Below are positions 37,765 through 48,935 of a stretch of 64,000 nt of DNA, one piece after another. Under the pieces are notes generated by a model. The model was not told where the DNA came from. It was given only the letters and a program-made list of their open reading frames with translations, and searched no databases. The stretch spans positions 620,001 through 684,000 of the forward strand of contig JAZGUH010000156.1 of NCBI GenBank assembly GCA_037893225.1. Direction: 5' to 3'. Source of the stretch: Hippasteria phrygiana. Its lineage: Eukaryota; Echinodermata; Asteroidea; Valvatida; Goniasteridae. Made by a program: the position numbers and the translations under genes. The number at the start of each line of letters is the position of its first letter. Position 1 is the first letter of the stretch.

Positions 37765-40246
37765 TTTTTTTGGCTTTTCCGAAATCCTTCGGAAAAGGCT
37801 TTGTTTTTGTTCTGATTTTTTTTTTTTTTCTTTTTTTTCTTCTTCTTTTAGTTCTGACCAAAATCCCATAGACTTTGTACACGAATTTTGTCGGCGGCAC
37901 TTTAGGTCTTTAAAAACGTCAGAACCTAACCAAACTTACATCAAACATAGACCCTAAGCTGAAATTGTATGTCGTAGAGTGACGTCGTGATGACGTCATC
38001 ACGTGATTTTTTATGAATTTTTGAATTTTTATAATCGTAACATTCTTTTAAATATATCTAGTGAACAAAACAAGATAATTTCAAAATTCTTTTTGTTATA
38101 GCTTTGGTATGTCTCAAAGATATGCCCTAAAAAGCGAAAATTGTGTGACGTCATGATGACGTCATCAACAATTTGTTTTTTTTTAAACGCTTGTAAGGGT
38201 CAATCCGATTACAAAAATATATACATTGAATTGATCTGTACCTAATTCAAAAATTTCATGATCGTGGCTCACTCAAGTAAGAAATAACAGCAATTTCAAA
38301 ATTTAGACCAAATTCAATATAACACAAAGGAATTCTGGGAAGGGCAGATAACCATGGCTTAAAAGAGCATGCTGTTCATAAAAGGGGTTGATTTCTAGTC
38401 TTTTTTCAAGTCGCTGAATTCTTAAATTGTTAAAATCGTGTCACGTGTCACGTGACGTCATCCTAAATGTGCGTTTTTCAAGGGCCCATATTTAGAGAAC
38501 GGTATATCCAATTTCCTTCAAACCTGGTATGTTGGTTGGCTAGCTCGTGTTATAGATGAAAATTGACGTGACGTCATGATGACGTCATCATACGATTTTA
38601 TAGCAATTTTTAAGTTTTTGAACTTCAAAGTTTCTTAAAGCCATATCTCACCAACAGAACATGCTAAATTCAAAATTCTTTTTGTAATAGCTTTGTTAGC
38701 TCCTATATTCTTTCACATAAATGTGAAAAATGTGTGACGTCACCATGACGTCATCAAAAAGAGGCTTTTTTGAAACACATATAAAGGTCAGTCCGATCGT
38801 CATAAAAATTAGTGGGTAGGTAGATAGTGCTACTAGCATGTAAAATCCGAGGTGACGTCATGATGACGTCATCGGCTGATTTTCTGTGATTTTTTTAGTT
38901 CTATCCCAAATCCCATAGACTTTGTACACGAATTTTGTAAGTGGCACTTTGGTCACTAAACAACCTCAAATCTTAATCAGACTTAACACAAACATAGACC
39001 CTAAGCTGAAATTGTATGTCGTAGAGTGACGTCATGATGACGTCATCACGTGTCACGTGACGTCATCTTAAAGGTGCAGTATTCAAGGGCCCCTGTCTAG
39101 AGAACGGTATATCCAATTTCCTTCAAACCTGGTATGTTGGTAGGCTAGCTCGTGTTATAGATGAAAATTGACATGACGTCATGATGACGTCATCATACGA
39201 TTTTATAGTAATTTTTAAGTTTTTGAACTTCAAAGTTTCTTAAAGCCATATCTCACCAACAGAACATGCTAAATTCAAAATTCTTTTTGTAATAGCTTTG
39301 TTAGCTCCTATATTCTTTCACATACATTTGAAAAATGTGTGACGTCATCATGACGTCATCAAAAATGTGCATTTCTGAAACACACATAAGGGTAGGTCCG
39401 ATCGTCATAAAAATTAGTGGGTAGGTAGATAGTGCTACTAGCATGTAAATTCCGAGGTGACGTCATGATGACGTCATCGGCTGATTTTCTGTGAATTGTT
39501 TAGTTCTATCCCAAATCCCATAGACTTTGTACACGAATTTTGTAAGTGGCACTTTGGTCACTAAACAACCTCGGATCTTAATTAAACTTAACACAAACAT
39601 AGACCCTGAGCTGAAAATGTAAGCCGAAACGTGACGTCATGATGACGTCATCACGTGTCATGTGACGTCATCTTAAATGTGCGTTTTCCAAGAGCCCATA
39701 TCTAGAGAACGGTAGGTCCGATTTCCTTCAAACCTGATATGTTGGTAGGCTAGCTCGTGTTATAGATAAAATTTGAGGTGACGTCAAGATGACGTCATCA
39801 TATGATTTTATATTAATTTTTAAGTTTTTGAACTTCAAAGTTTCTTAAAGCCATATCTCACCAACAGAACATGCTAAATTCAAAATTCTTTTTGTAATAG
39901 CTTTGTTAGCTCCTATATTCTTTCACATAAGTTTTAAAAATGTGTGACGTCATCATGACGTCATCAAAAATGTGCTTTTTTGAAACACATATAAGGGTAC
40001 GTCCGATCGTCATACAAATTGGTGGGTAGGTAGATAGTGCCACTAGCATGTAAAATCCAAAGTGACGTCATGATGACGTCATCGTGTGTCATGTAACATG
40101 AACTTAAAGGTCAAGTATGGAGTACGAAATGTGAATCATAAAATAATCTCAGATCTTAAACATAGCAAAGACATAGACCTTCTGATAATTTATGTTAAAG
40201 AAAAAAAGAAAACGGAAAAGCCATGCGTATGTTTACAACAGACGCA
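37765..40246 (+). repeat. array unit 14 (C/A hybrid)
   Basis: Copy of unit 12 until about 39975, then a different end resembling unit 4. GGAAAAGCC lies at 40214. Confidence 0.7.
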
Positions 40247-41328
40247 AAATTTTCGGCTTTTCCGCTACAGCAGCAAAGCCTTGGTTTTTGTTCTGTTCGC
40301 GCGATTGTGTAGTTTAGTACACTTTCGCCCAGGCATGAACACAATCTACTTGAAAATTGTTCGTTTTGCCACATTCAGAACAAAGGGCCACGTCCAAGAA
40401 CATCTCCAGGTTTTTTTTTGAATGAAATCGTTAGCTCAGAGGTCAAAAACACATGATTGCACAATACCCAGCTTCACACGGATATATAACTGGTGGGAGA
40501 GTAGGAGCTGGTTCGAAATTGACCGAGCCAAAACATGACACAACGGGTGGAAAATCATATTTTCCGCCTTAAAAAACCTTTCCAAATCACAAAAGCACGT
40601 GTCATTGGGATTCAGAGAAGTCTACTTTAGTGACAAAAAAGGCTTTTGGAATAATCAAATACTCCAGGAGCTAACATGAACACAATTAATACACAAATCC
40701 TAAACTACACAATACCCACTTTTTTGGTTTCTTCTTAAACACGAATTTTGTCTACGGCACTTCAGTCACTAAACAGCATCAGATCTTATTCAAACTTAAT
40801 ACAAACATAGACCCTAATCTGAAATTGTGTGCCGAAAAGTGACATCATGATGACGTCATTATGTGTCACGTGATGTCATCTTAAAGGCGCATTTTTCAAG
40901 GCCCATATCAAGAGAACCGTAAGTCCAATTGCATTCAAACCTGGTATGTTGCTAGACAAGTACGTTATAAATAAAAATTGAGGTGACGTCATAATGACGT
41001 CATCATATGATTTTTATAGTAATTTCAAAGTTTTAACATTAAAGATTCTTAAAACCATATCTCATCAACAGAACATATGTTAAATTCAAAATTCTTTTTG
41101 TAATAGCTTTGTTAGCTCGTACATTCTTTTATATAAATGCGAAACATTTCTGAGGTCATAATGACGTCATCAAAGGCATGATTTCTTGAAAGACATATAA
41201 GGGTAGACCAAGTCTAATCGTCATGAAACTTGGTGGTTAGGTAGATTTGTCACTAGTTTACAAAATTCGAAATAACATCATAAAAACATATGGAAAAGCC
41301 CTATGTTCTTAAAAACATAGACCTCTAG
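40247..41328 (+). repeat. array unit 15 (type B)
   Basis: The head is CGGCTTTTCCGC and the tail is GGAAAAGCC at 41292, a hairpin, and CTAG at 41325-41328. Confidence 0.7.
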
Positions 41329-44000
41329 TTTTCTTTTTCTTCTTCTTCTTCTTTTAGTTCTGACCAAAATCCCATAGACTTTGTACACGAATTTTGTCGG
41401 CGGCACTTTAGGTCTTTAAAAACGTCAGAACCTAACCAAACTTACATCAAACATAGACCCTAAGCTGAAATTGTATGTCGTAGAGTGACGTCGTGATGAC
41501 GTCATCACGTGATTTTTTTTATGAATTTTTGAATTTTTAAAATCGTAACATTCTTTTAAATATATCTAGCGAACAAAACAAGATAATTTCAAAATTCTTT
41601 TTGTTATAGCTTTGGTATGTCTCAAAGATATGCCCTAAAAAGCGAAAATTGTGTGACGTCATGATGACGTCATCAAAAATTTGTTTTTTTTTAATCGCTT
41701 GTAAGGGTCAATCCGATTACAAAAATATATACATTGAATTTATCTGTACCTAATTCCAAAATTTAATGATCGTGGCTCACTCAAGTAAGAAATAACAGCA
41801 ATTTCAAAATTTAGACCAAATTCAATATAACACAAAGGAATTCTGGGAAGGGCAGATAACCATGGCTTAAAAGAGCATGCTGTTCATAAAAGGGGTTGAT
41901 TTCTAGTCTTTTTTCAAGTCGCTGAATTCTTGAATTGTTAAAATCGTGTCACGTGTCACGTGACGTCATCCTAAATGTGCGTTTTTCAAGGGCCCATATT
42001 TAGAGAACGGTATATCCAATTTCCTTCAAACCTGGTATGTTGGTTGGCTAGCTCGTGTTATAGATGAAAATTGACGTGACGTCATGATGACGTCATCATA
42101 CGATTTTATAGTAATTTTTAAGTTTTTGAACTTCAAAGTTTCTTAAAGCCATATCTCACCAACAGAACATGCTAAATTCAAAATTCTTTTTGTAATAGCT
42201 TTGTTAGCTCCTATATTCTTTCACATAAATGTGAAAAATGTGTGACGTCACCATGACGTCATCAAAAAGAGGCTTTTTTGAAACACATATAAGGGTCAGT
42301 CCGATCGTCATAAAAATTAGTGGGTAGGTAGATAGTACTACTAGCATGTAAAATCCGAGGTGACGTCATGATGACGTCATCGGCTGATTTTCTGTGATTT
42401 TTTTTAGTTCTATCCCAAATCCCATAGACTTTGTACACGAATTTTGTAAGTGGCACTTTGGTCACTAAACAACCTCAAATCTTAATCAGACTTAACACAA
42501 ACATAAGGGGTTTTCGAAACCCTGGCTTCGTCTCCGCCTTCGGATTCGTCTCCGATTTCTGAATAACTGAGAAGCAAACCAAAAATAAATATTTTAAATT
42601 TTGGTGCATGTTCTGCCTCATGAACATTCATTTGGTTGATTATGGAAGCAAAAATTTGAATATTTCCATTTGGTTTGCTTCTCAGTTATTCAGAAATCGG
42701 AGACGAAGCTGAAGGCGGAGACGAAGCCAGGGTTTCGAAAAACCCCATAGACCCTAAGCTGAAATTGTATGTCGTAGAGTGACGTCATGATGACGTCATC
42801 ACGTGTCACGTGACGTCATCTTAAAGGTGCAGTATTCAAGGGCCCCTGTCTAGAGAACGGTATATCCAATTTCCTTCAAACCTGGTATGTTGGTAGGCTA
42901 GCTCGTGTTATAGATGAAAATTGACATGACGTCATGATGACGTCATCATACGATTTTATAGTAATTTTTAAGTTTTTGAACTTCAAAGTTTCTTAAAGCC
43001 ATATCTCACCAACAGAACATGCTAAATTCAAAATTCTTTTTGTAATAGCTTTGTTAGCTCCTATATTCTTTCACATACATTTGAAAAATGTGTGACGTCA
43101 TCATGACGTCATCAAAAATGTGCATTTCTGAAACACACATAAGGGTACGTCCGATCGTCATAAAAATTAGTGGGTAGGTAGATAGTGCTACTAGCATGTA
43201 AAATCCGAGGTGACGTCATGATGACGTCATCGGCTGATTTTCTGTGAATTGTTTAGTTCTATCCCAAATCCCATAGACTTTGTACACGAATTTTGTAAGT
43301 GGCACTTTGGTCACTAAACAACCTCGGATCTTAATTAAACTTAACACAAACATAGACCCTGAGCTGAAAATGTAAGCCGAAACGTGACGTCATGATGACG
43401 TCATCACGTGTCATGTGACGTCATCTTAAATGTGCGTTTTCCAAGGGCCCATATCTAGAGAACGGTAGGTCCGATTTCCTTCAAACCTGATATGTTGGTA
43501 GGCTAGCTCGTGTTATAGATAAAATTTGAGGTGACGTCAAGATGACGTCATCATATGATTTTATATTAATTTTTAAGTTTTTGAACTTCAAAGTTTCTTA
43601 AAGCCATATCTCACCAACAGAACATGCTAAATTCAAAATTCTTTTTGTAATAGCTTTGTTAGCTCCTATATTCTTTCACATAAGTTTTAAAAATGTGTGA
43701 CGTCATCATGACGTCATCACAAATGTGCTTTTTTGAAACACATATAAGGGTACGTCCGATCGTCATACAAATTGGTGGGTAGGTAGATAGTGCCACTAGC
43801 ATGTAAAATCCAAAGTGACGTCATGATGACGTCATCGTGTGTCATGTAACATGAACTTAAAGGTCAAGTATGGAGTACGAAATGTGAATCATAAAATAAT
43901 CCCAGATCTTAAACATAGCAAAGACATAGACCTTCTGATAATTTATGTTAAAGAAAAAAAGAAAACGGAAAAGCCATGCGTATGTTTACAACAGACGCAA
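41329..44000 (+). repeat. array unit 16 (C/A hybrid, interrupted by a MITE)
   Basis: Resembles units 12 and 14 but lacks the GGCTTTTCC head and starts directly at (TTC)n. A 241-bp inverted-repeat element interrupts it at 42506-42746. GGAAAAGCC lies at 43967. Confidence 0.7.
42506..42746. mobile_element. MITE with ~95-bp terminal inverted repeats inside unit 16
   Basis: GGGGTTTTCGAAACCCTGG at the left is matched in reverse complement at the right (one extra A) and continues through CGTCTCCG and TCTGAATAACTGAGAAGC. It splits the phrase CACAAACATAGACCC, which is intact at the same place in other units. The sequence ATA occurs on both sides, so the target duplication is 2-3 bp (TA or ATA). There is no coding capacity. 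A Tc1/mariner or Harbinger origin is possible from the duplication size. Confidence 0.85.
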
Positions 44001-45081
44001 AATTTTCGGCTTTTCCGCTACAGCAGCAAAGCCTTGGTTTTTGTTCTGTTCGCGCGATTGTGTAGTTTAGTACACTTTCGCCCAGGCATGAACACAATCT
44101 ACTTGAAAATTGTTCGTTTTGCCACATTCAGAACAAAGGGCCACGTCCAAGAACATCTCCAGGTTTTTTTTTGAATGAAATCGTTAGCTCAGAGGTCAAA
44201 AACACATGATTGCACAATACCCAGCTTCACACGGATATATAACTGGTGGGAGAGTAGGAGCTGGTTCGAAATTGACCGAGCCAAAACATGACACAACGGG
44301 TGGAAAATCATATTTTCCGCCTTAAAAAACCTTTCCAAATCACAAAAGCACGTGTCATTGGGATTCAGAGAAGTCTACTTTAGTGACAAAAAAGGCTTTT
44401 GGAATAATCAAATACTCCAGGAGCTAACATGAACACAATTAATACACAAATCCTAAACTACACAATACCCACTTTTTTGGTTTCTTCTTAAACACGAATT
44501 TTGTCTACGGCACTTTAGTCACTAAACAACATCAGATCTTATTCAAACTTAATACAAACATAGACCCTAATCTGAAATTGTGTGCCGAAAAGTGACATCA
44601 TGATGACGTCATTATGTGTCACGTGATGTCATCTTAAAGGCGCATTTTTCAAGGCCCATATCAAGAGAACCGTAAGTCCAATTGCATTCAAACCTGGTAT
44701 GTTGCTAGACAAGTACGTTATAAATAAAAATTGAGGTGACGTCATAATGACGTCATCATATGATTTTTATAGTAATTTCAAAGTTTTAACATTAAAGATT
44801 CTTAAAACCATATCTCATCAACAGAACATATGTTAAATTCAAAATTCTTTTTGTAATAGCTTTGTTAGCTCGTACATTCTTTTATATAAATGCGAAAAAT
44901 TTCTGAGGTCATAATTACGTCATCAAAGGCATGATTTCTTGAAAGACATATAAGGGTAGACCATGTCTAATCGTCATGAAACTTGGTGGTTAGGTAGATT
45001 TGTCACTAGTTTACAAAATTCGAAATAACATCATAAAAACATATGGAAAAGCCCTATGTTCTTAAAAACATAGACCTCTAG
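44001..45081 (+). repeat. array unit 17 (type B, last unit)
   Basis: Matches unit 15. GGAAAAGCC lies at 45045, followed by the hairpin and CTCTAG at 45076-45081. Unrelated sequence begins immediately after (TTCCATTG), so this marks the right end of the array. Confidence 0.75.
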
Positions 45082-45154
45082 TTCCATTGTTCGCCTATTG
45101 TGTGCATGCACAAGCCCATATATTGGCATACTGGCACCACATCAAACGTGTGAC

Positions 45155-45322
45155 TAGTGTTTGTGCGTTTTAGACGAACGTACGACGGACGTTATGTCCT
45201 CGGCCAATAGAAAATCTTAACTTTACAGGCTCCACCCCAGGCTCCACCCACCACGACCGTCGCGACCGTCTAATTCAACAATGGCTTGAGTTGGGATTGT
45301 TGCATTCTATTCATAGAAGCAC
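45155..45322 (+). repeat. left terminal inverted repeat
   Basis: Pairs with 47333-47500. It contains the duplicated phrase GGCTCCACCC. Confidence 0.85.
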
Positions 45323-45597
45323 TGGCGTAATCCTTGTCGAAGACTTGTGTATCGCCACAATCTTCGCCAAGGAAATTCCCCTGGAGCGGCACAAACATTC
45401 GTCTTGTAAATCCTTTGTGTAGAATAGTTGAGGAAATCACAGTCGAAATTCCATATGAAAAAAGTGTTAAAAATGTGGGTTTATGTGGTTTTGAAGCATG
45501 TTTTTCTTAAAATACATGAAAACAAAGGAATGTCCAGAGAAGGTATGAAATGTAAGACTGAGTATGTGTGAGTATGAGTATGTATATACCGGAAATC

Positions 45598-46715
45598 GTA
45601 GACCTAGGAATTAGTCTTAGAGGTCTTTGTAGTTTTATGAATGAGGACGTAAGAGTTGAAAGACCCTCGCGTATTAGACCTAAAGTTTTTGTAGTTTTGT
45701 GAATGAGAACGTAAGGGTTGAAAGAACCTCGCGTATTAGTCTTAGGGGTCTTTGTAGTTTTGTGAATGAGAACGTGAGTTTAAAGAACCCAAACGTCTTA
45801 GACCCAAAGGTTTTTGTAGTTTTGTGAATGAGAACGTAAGGGTTGAAAGAACCTCGCGTATTAGTCTTGGGGGTCTTTGTAGTTTTGTAAATGAGAACGT
45901 GAGTTGAAAGAACCCAAACGCCTTAGACCCAAAGGTTTTTGTAGTTTTGTGAATGAGAACGTAAGGGTTGAAAGAACCTCGCGTATTAGTCTTAGGGGTC
46001 TTTGTAGTTTTGTGAATGAGAACGTGAGTTGAAAGAACCCAAACGTCTTAGACCCAAAGGTTTTTGTAGTTTTGTGAATGAGAACGTAAGGGTTGAAAGA
46101 ACCTCGCGTATTAGTCTTAGGGGTCTTTGTAGTTTTGTGAATGAGAACGTGAGTTGAAAGAACCCAAACGTCTTAGACCCAAAGGTTTTTGTTGTTTTGT
46201 GAATGAGAACGTAAGGGTTGAAAGAACCTCGCGTATTAGTCTTAGGGGTCTTTGTAGTTTTGTGAATGAGAACGTGAGTTGAAAGAACCCAAACGTCTTA
46301 GACCCAAAGGTTTTTGTAGTTTTGTGAATGAGAACGTAAGGGTTGAAAGAACCTCGCGTATTAGTCTTAGGGGTCTTTGTAGTTTTGTGAATGAGAACGT
46401 GAGTTGAAAGAACCCAAACGTCTTAGACCCAAAGGTTTTTGTAGTTTTGTGAATGAGAACGTAAGGGTTGAAAGAACCTCGCGTATTAGTCTTAGAGGTC
46501 TTTGTAGTTTTATGAATGAGGACGTAAGAGTTGAAAGAACCCAAACGTCTTAGACCCAAAGGTTTTTGTTGTTTTGTGAAAGATAACGTAAGATGTGAAA
46601 GAACCCAGCTTCCTAGACTTAAAGGTCTTGAATGAGAACGTAAGAGTTGAAAGAACCTTGCGTCACAGACCTAAAGTCTTCGTTGTTTTGTAAATGATGA
46701 CGTGGATTTGTAAGG
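45598..46715 (+). repeat. 125-bp minisatellite
   Basis: The phrase CTTAGGGGTC (or a close variant) recurs at 45741, 45866, 45991, 46116, 46241, 46366 and 46491, exactly 125 bp apart. Each period consists of two related ~62-bp halves, both containing TTTGTAGTTTTGTGAATGAG. The outer copies at each end are more diverged, as expected of unequal exchange. Confidence 0.9.
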
Positions 46716-47103
46716 GAAGACTATAAAAGACAAATATTTGTGGTACTCTGAATGAAGTTGGATAATTTGAAGTAAGGTTGAAAAAGTCCACCTGAATCCC
46801 CTGAGGTGTTAATATGAATTAGCACGCGAGGTTTGAAAATTGAAACTGTGCTGCATTTTGTTAAGAACTAAGTTCAATAATTAATTTACTGAATATTAGA
46901 AAGGAACAGGAATAATTTATTCCATCTTTTACTGTCACTATTTCATTCATTTTTTGTTTTGTATTGTCTTGCATAATTTTAAATCGTGAAACACGGAATA
47001 TGTATGTGCTGCCTTTTTCGGTGTTCATTGCACACCCTCAGACACACCCTTCCTATTGCCAGCACATAGCTTTTTAACCAAAATGGCAAATCGCAGGGCA
47101 TGA

Positions 47104-47385
47104 ATGGCCGTGGACAATGCGGAGAGGCGCCTCATTTTGGAAGCTTATGAGGCTCATGGAGATCAATGGGAGCTTGTTGTTGAGCACATTACAAGAGATT
47201 TAGATCCACAGGGCCCCTTACATCAATTGTATCTGCAGACTACAAGTGGTGAATCATTCTTCCTCCTATACCGTGGTTACGGAGTGGAATTTTCTCAGTT
47301 CTGCCAACCTTTATTTTGTTATACGCTATCCTGTGCTTTTATGAATAGAACGCAACAATCCCAACTCGAGCCATTGCTGAATTAG
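47104..47385 (+). CDS. short ORF inside the TIR element, unknown
   Basis: A 93-codon frame that begins ERRLILEAYEAHGDQWELVVEHITRDLD, faintly reminiscent of a Myb/SANT helix (LEAYEAHGDQWE). It then runs through non-domain sequence into the right inverted repeat, so the last ~20 codons are encoded by the repeat. An in-frame stop directly precedes the ATG, and the upstream ATG at about 47083 gives only a 6-residue peptide. It could be a captured exon or a remnant of a transposon accessory protein. Confidence 0.3.
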   Translation: MAVDNAERRLILEAYEAHGDQWELVVEHITRDLDPQGPLHQLYLQTTSGESFFLLYRGYGVEFSQFCQPLFCYTLSCAFMNRTQQSQLEPLLN

Positions 47386-47500
47386 ACGGTCAAGACGGTC
47401 GTGGTGGGTGGAGCCTGGGGTGGAGCCTGTAAAGTTAAGATTTTCTATTGGCCGAAGACATAACGTCCGTCGTACGTTCGTCTAAAACGCACAAACACTA
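47333..47500 (-). repeat. right terminal inverted repeat
   Basis: Reverse complement of 45155-45322 with scattered substitutions (for example CGTCGCGACCG on the left against CGTCTTGACCG read from the right). Confidence 0.85.
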
Positions 47501-48337
47501 CTTAAACCTTGGCTTTCTCATTAAAACGGTTCCCTTTCCCACAACATCTAGTCATCACACGGTCCATGGCATGCTTTATCATTTGCCAGCAACGACATGT
47601 TTGGAAAAACTCGGCAAAATTGAAAAACTACCGCCTAAAACTGTAGCCTGTTTCGAATTTGTGACCTTCTTACCTTGAGGTACACGACTCGGACAGGCAC
47701 AAATTTGGCAGCAAATATGCTCTCCTTTTTTTACGCAAAGGTTGGCAAAAGTGACTTTGGGGGCCTAAAATTCCTGTTTGCATGAAAAGAAAAAGGAAGC
47801 AAAGTACTTCGAGAGTGATGTGGACCGATTACTTCGGAGGGTCAAACTGCGACAGTGAGCAGCCATCTTTGCTCGGTATCGGCATTTAATAGGTTAAGTG
47901 CGCATGCGCGCAAACTGTGAGCGGCTGAAACATACGTGGCAAGATGAGATGTTAGTTAGTACCTAGTTTCCTTAACCACTCGGACACGAGCGCTTGTTGC
48001 CTAAAGTAGGACTTCAATTCTAATTACGCTGTCTGGGGCAATATGGCTTATGAATATTTAGAAATGAATATTAATTTGATGACGTAAAAAAATTGGAATA
48101 CTCTAAAGTAATCCATTAGCTGTAATATGTATCAGATCTTGTTTATTTGCCTTATTGGTTATGACCGCCAAAACGTACCCTAGCCGTACAACGCAAGTTT
48201 ACGGCAAAATAGTTCAATAGTTCAATATGGTGTTCTTCAAGATTGAAAATATTGCAATACCAAGAAAAAACCGGGGTTGTTTGTCATCTGAAAATTGATA
48301 AAATAATTTTTACTTTTCAATCAAACTTTTTCTCTAG
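47501..48337. other. no gene recognised
   Basis: Flank between the TIR element and the first exon of the DEATH/B-box gene. The upstream exon or exons of that gene may lie here, but none could be identified. Confidence 0.4.
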
Positions 48338-48559
48338 AGGTAAGCGATCTCTCTTTGTACAAGCTCGCTAATCTCCTCGTTATGAAGGCAGCAAAAATCT
48401 CCAACGTCAAGAGGGACAATCCTCACATCACGGAAGATCAGATCTTTGCTATGCTGACCAAGTGGAAACAAAAACAACCAGCAAGTGTTAATCAGAATGA
48501 ATCACTGAACAACAAATTGAAAGTGATTGAATGGCAGAATTTTGCCGACAGCCTGTCAG
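48338..48559 (+). CDS. DEATH/B-box/NHL gene, DEATH-like exon
   Basis: Exon bounded by TTTTTCTCTAG| and |GTGTGT. It encodes VSDLSLYKLANLLVMKAAKI...HITEDQIFAMLTKWKQKQPA and ends phase 1. The pattern of amphipathic helices, with x-L-Y-K-L-A near the start and MLTKWKQKQ near the end, fits the C-terminal two-thirds of a DEATH domain, a homotypic interaction module of apoptotic and innate-immune adaptors. The beginning of the domain must be on an upstream exon not found here. The phase agrees with the next exon at 48936. Assignment is by helix pattern, so another death-fold module is possible. Confidence 0.65.
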
Positions 48560-48935
48560 GTGTGTACTAAGAACACATTTCTTTCGTATTTGGAGAGAGA
48601 CTCACATTGGAAATCTCGTCGTATATTAACTTGAAGGAGGATTTGGCCTTGTGCCAACCCGTCAGATGTCTTGTGTTTGGCAGTATAGTGAGTGTTAACT
48701 TAAGTCATATGTTGCTCATTCTTATTAAATATACAAACTATTTTGTTCTTTCATTTTCACACAATTTTTTTTTTCAAATACCTTCAAATGAGTTTTTATA
48801 CTCACACAAAAAGGAAAAAAACACCGCTGAACTGAATTATACCAATAACATCGACTGACAAGTTCCGAACTTTATGAAATGATCTGATGACGATTCACAT
48901 TTGTAGTTGCTTTCTTACATGTATATCTTTGGCAG

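Larger units (their letters stand above)
10148..45081 (+). repeat. ~35-kb head-to-tail satellite of Helentron/HINE-like units rich in CRE palindromes
   Basis: About 17 units in one orientation. Type A units begin with (TTC)nTTTTAGTTCTG and contain several ~605-bp monomers. Type B units (~1.0-1.1 kb) begin GGCTTTTCCGC or GGCGTTTCCGC and hold one diverged monomer. Type C units carry ~401-bp and ~150-bp repeats. Units end with GGAAAAGCC + hairpin, and usually CTAG before T. The 5' GGCTTTTCC is the reverse complement of the 3' GGAAAAGCC. The right edge of the array falls exactly on such a CTAG (45078-45081). Asymmetric subterminal inverted repeats, a microsatellite near the 5' end and a 3' hairpin are hallmarks of Helentron/Helitron2 elements. 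No Rep/helicase is present, so these would be non-autonomous. Confidence 0.8.
45155..47500. mobile_element. DNA element with 168-bp terminal inverted repeats
   Basis: TAGTGTTTGTGCGTTTTAG at 45155 is the reverse complement of the sequence ending at 47500. The match runs about 168 bp inward with few mismatches (inner edges about 45322 and 47333). The interior holds a 125-bp minisatellite and a short open frame but no recognisable transposase, so it is non-autonomous. The flanks (GTGTGAC and CTTAAACC) do not form an obvious target duplication, and the superfamily is undetermined. Confidence 0.85.

Noticed and set aside
10148..45081. CRISPR-like array (short repeated palindromic motif at intervals)
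   Set aside because: The intervening sequences are themselves repeated and the motif spacing varies from 118 to 174 bp. This is a eukaryotic satellite, with no unique spacers or cas genes.
46242..46559. 105-codon minus-strand frame with a repeated peptide
   Set aside because: It is the minisatellite read in one frame. The 125-bp period is not a multiple of three, so the peptide repeat does not persist.
45147..47508. 8-bp target duplication (hAT or P-type) around the long-TIR element
   Set aside because: The flanking 8 bp on the two sides do not match.
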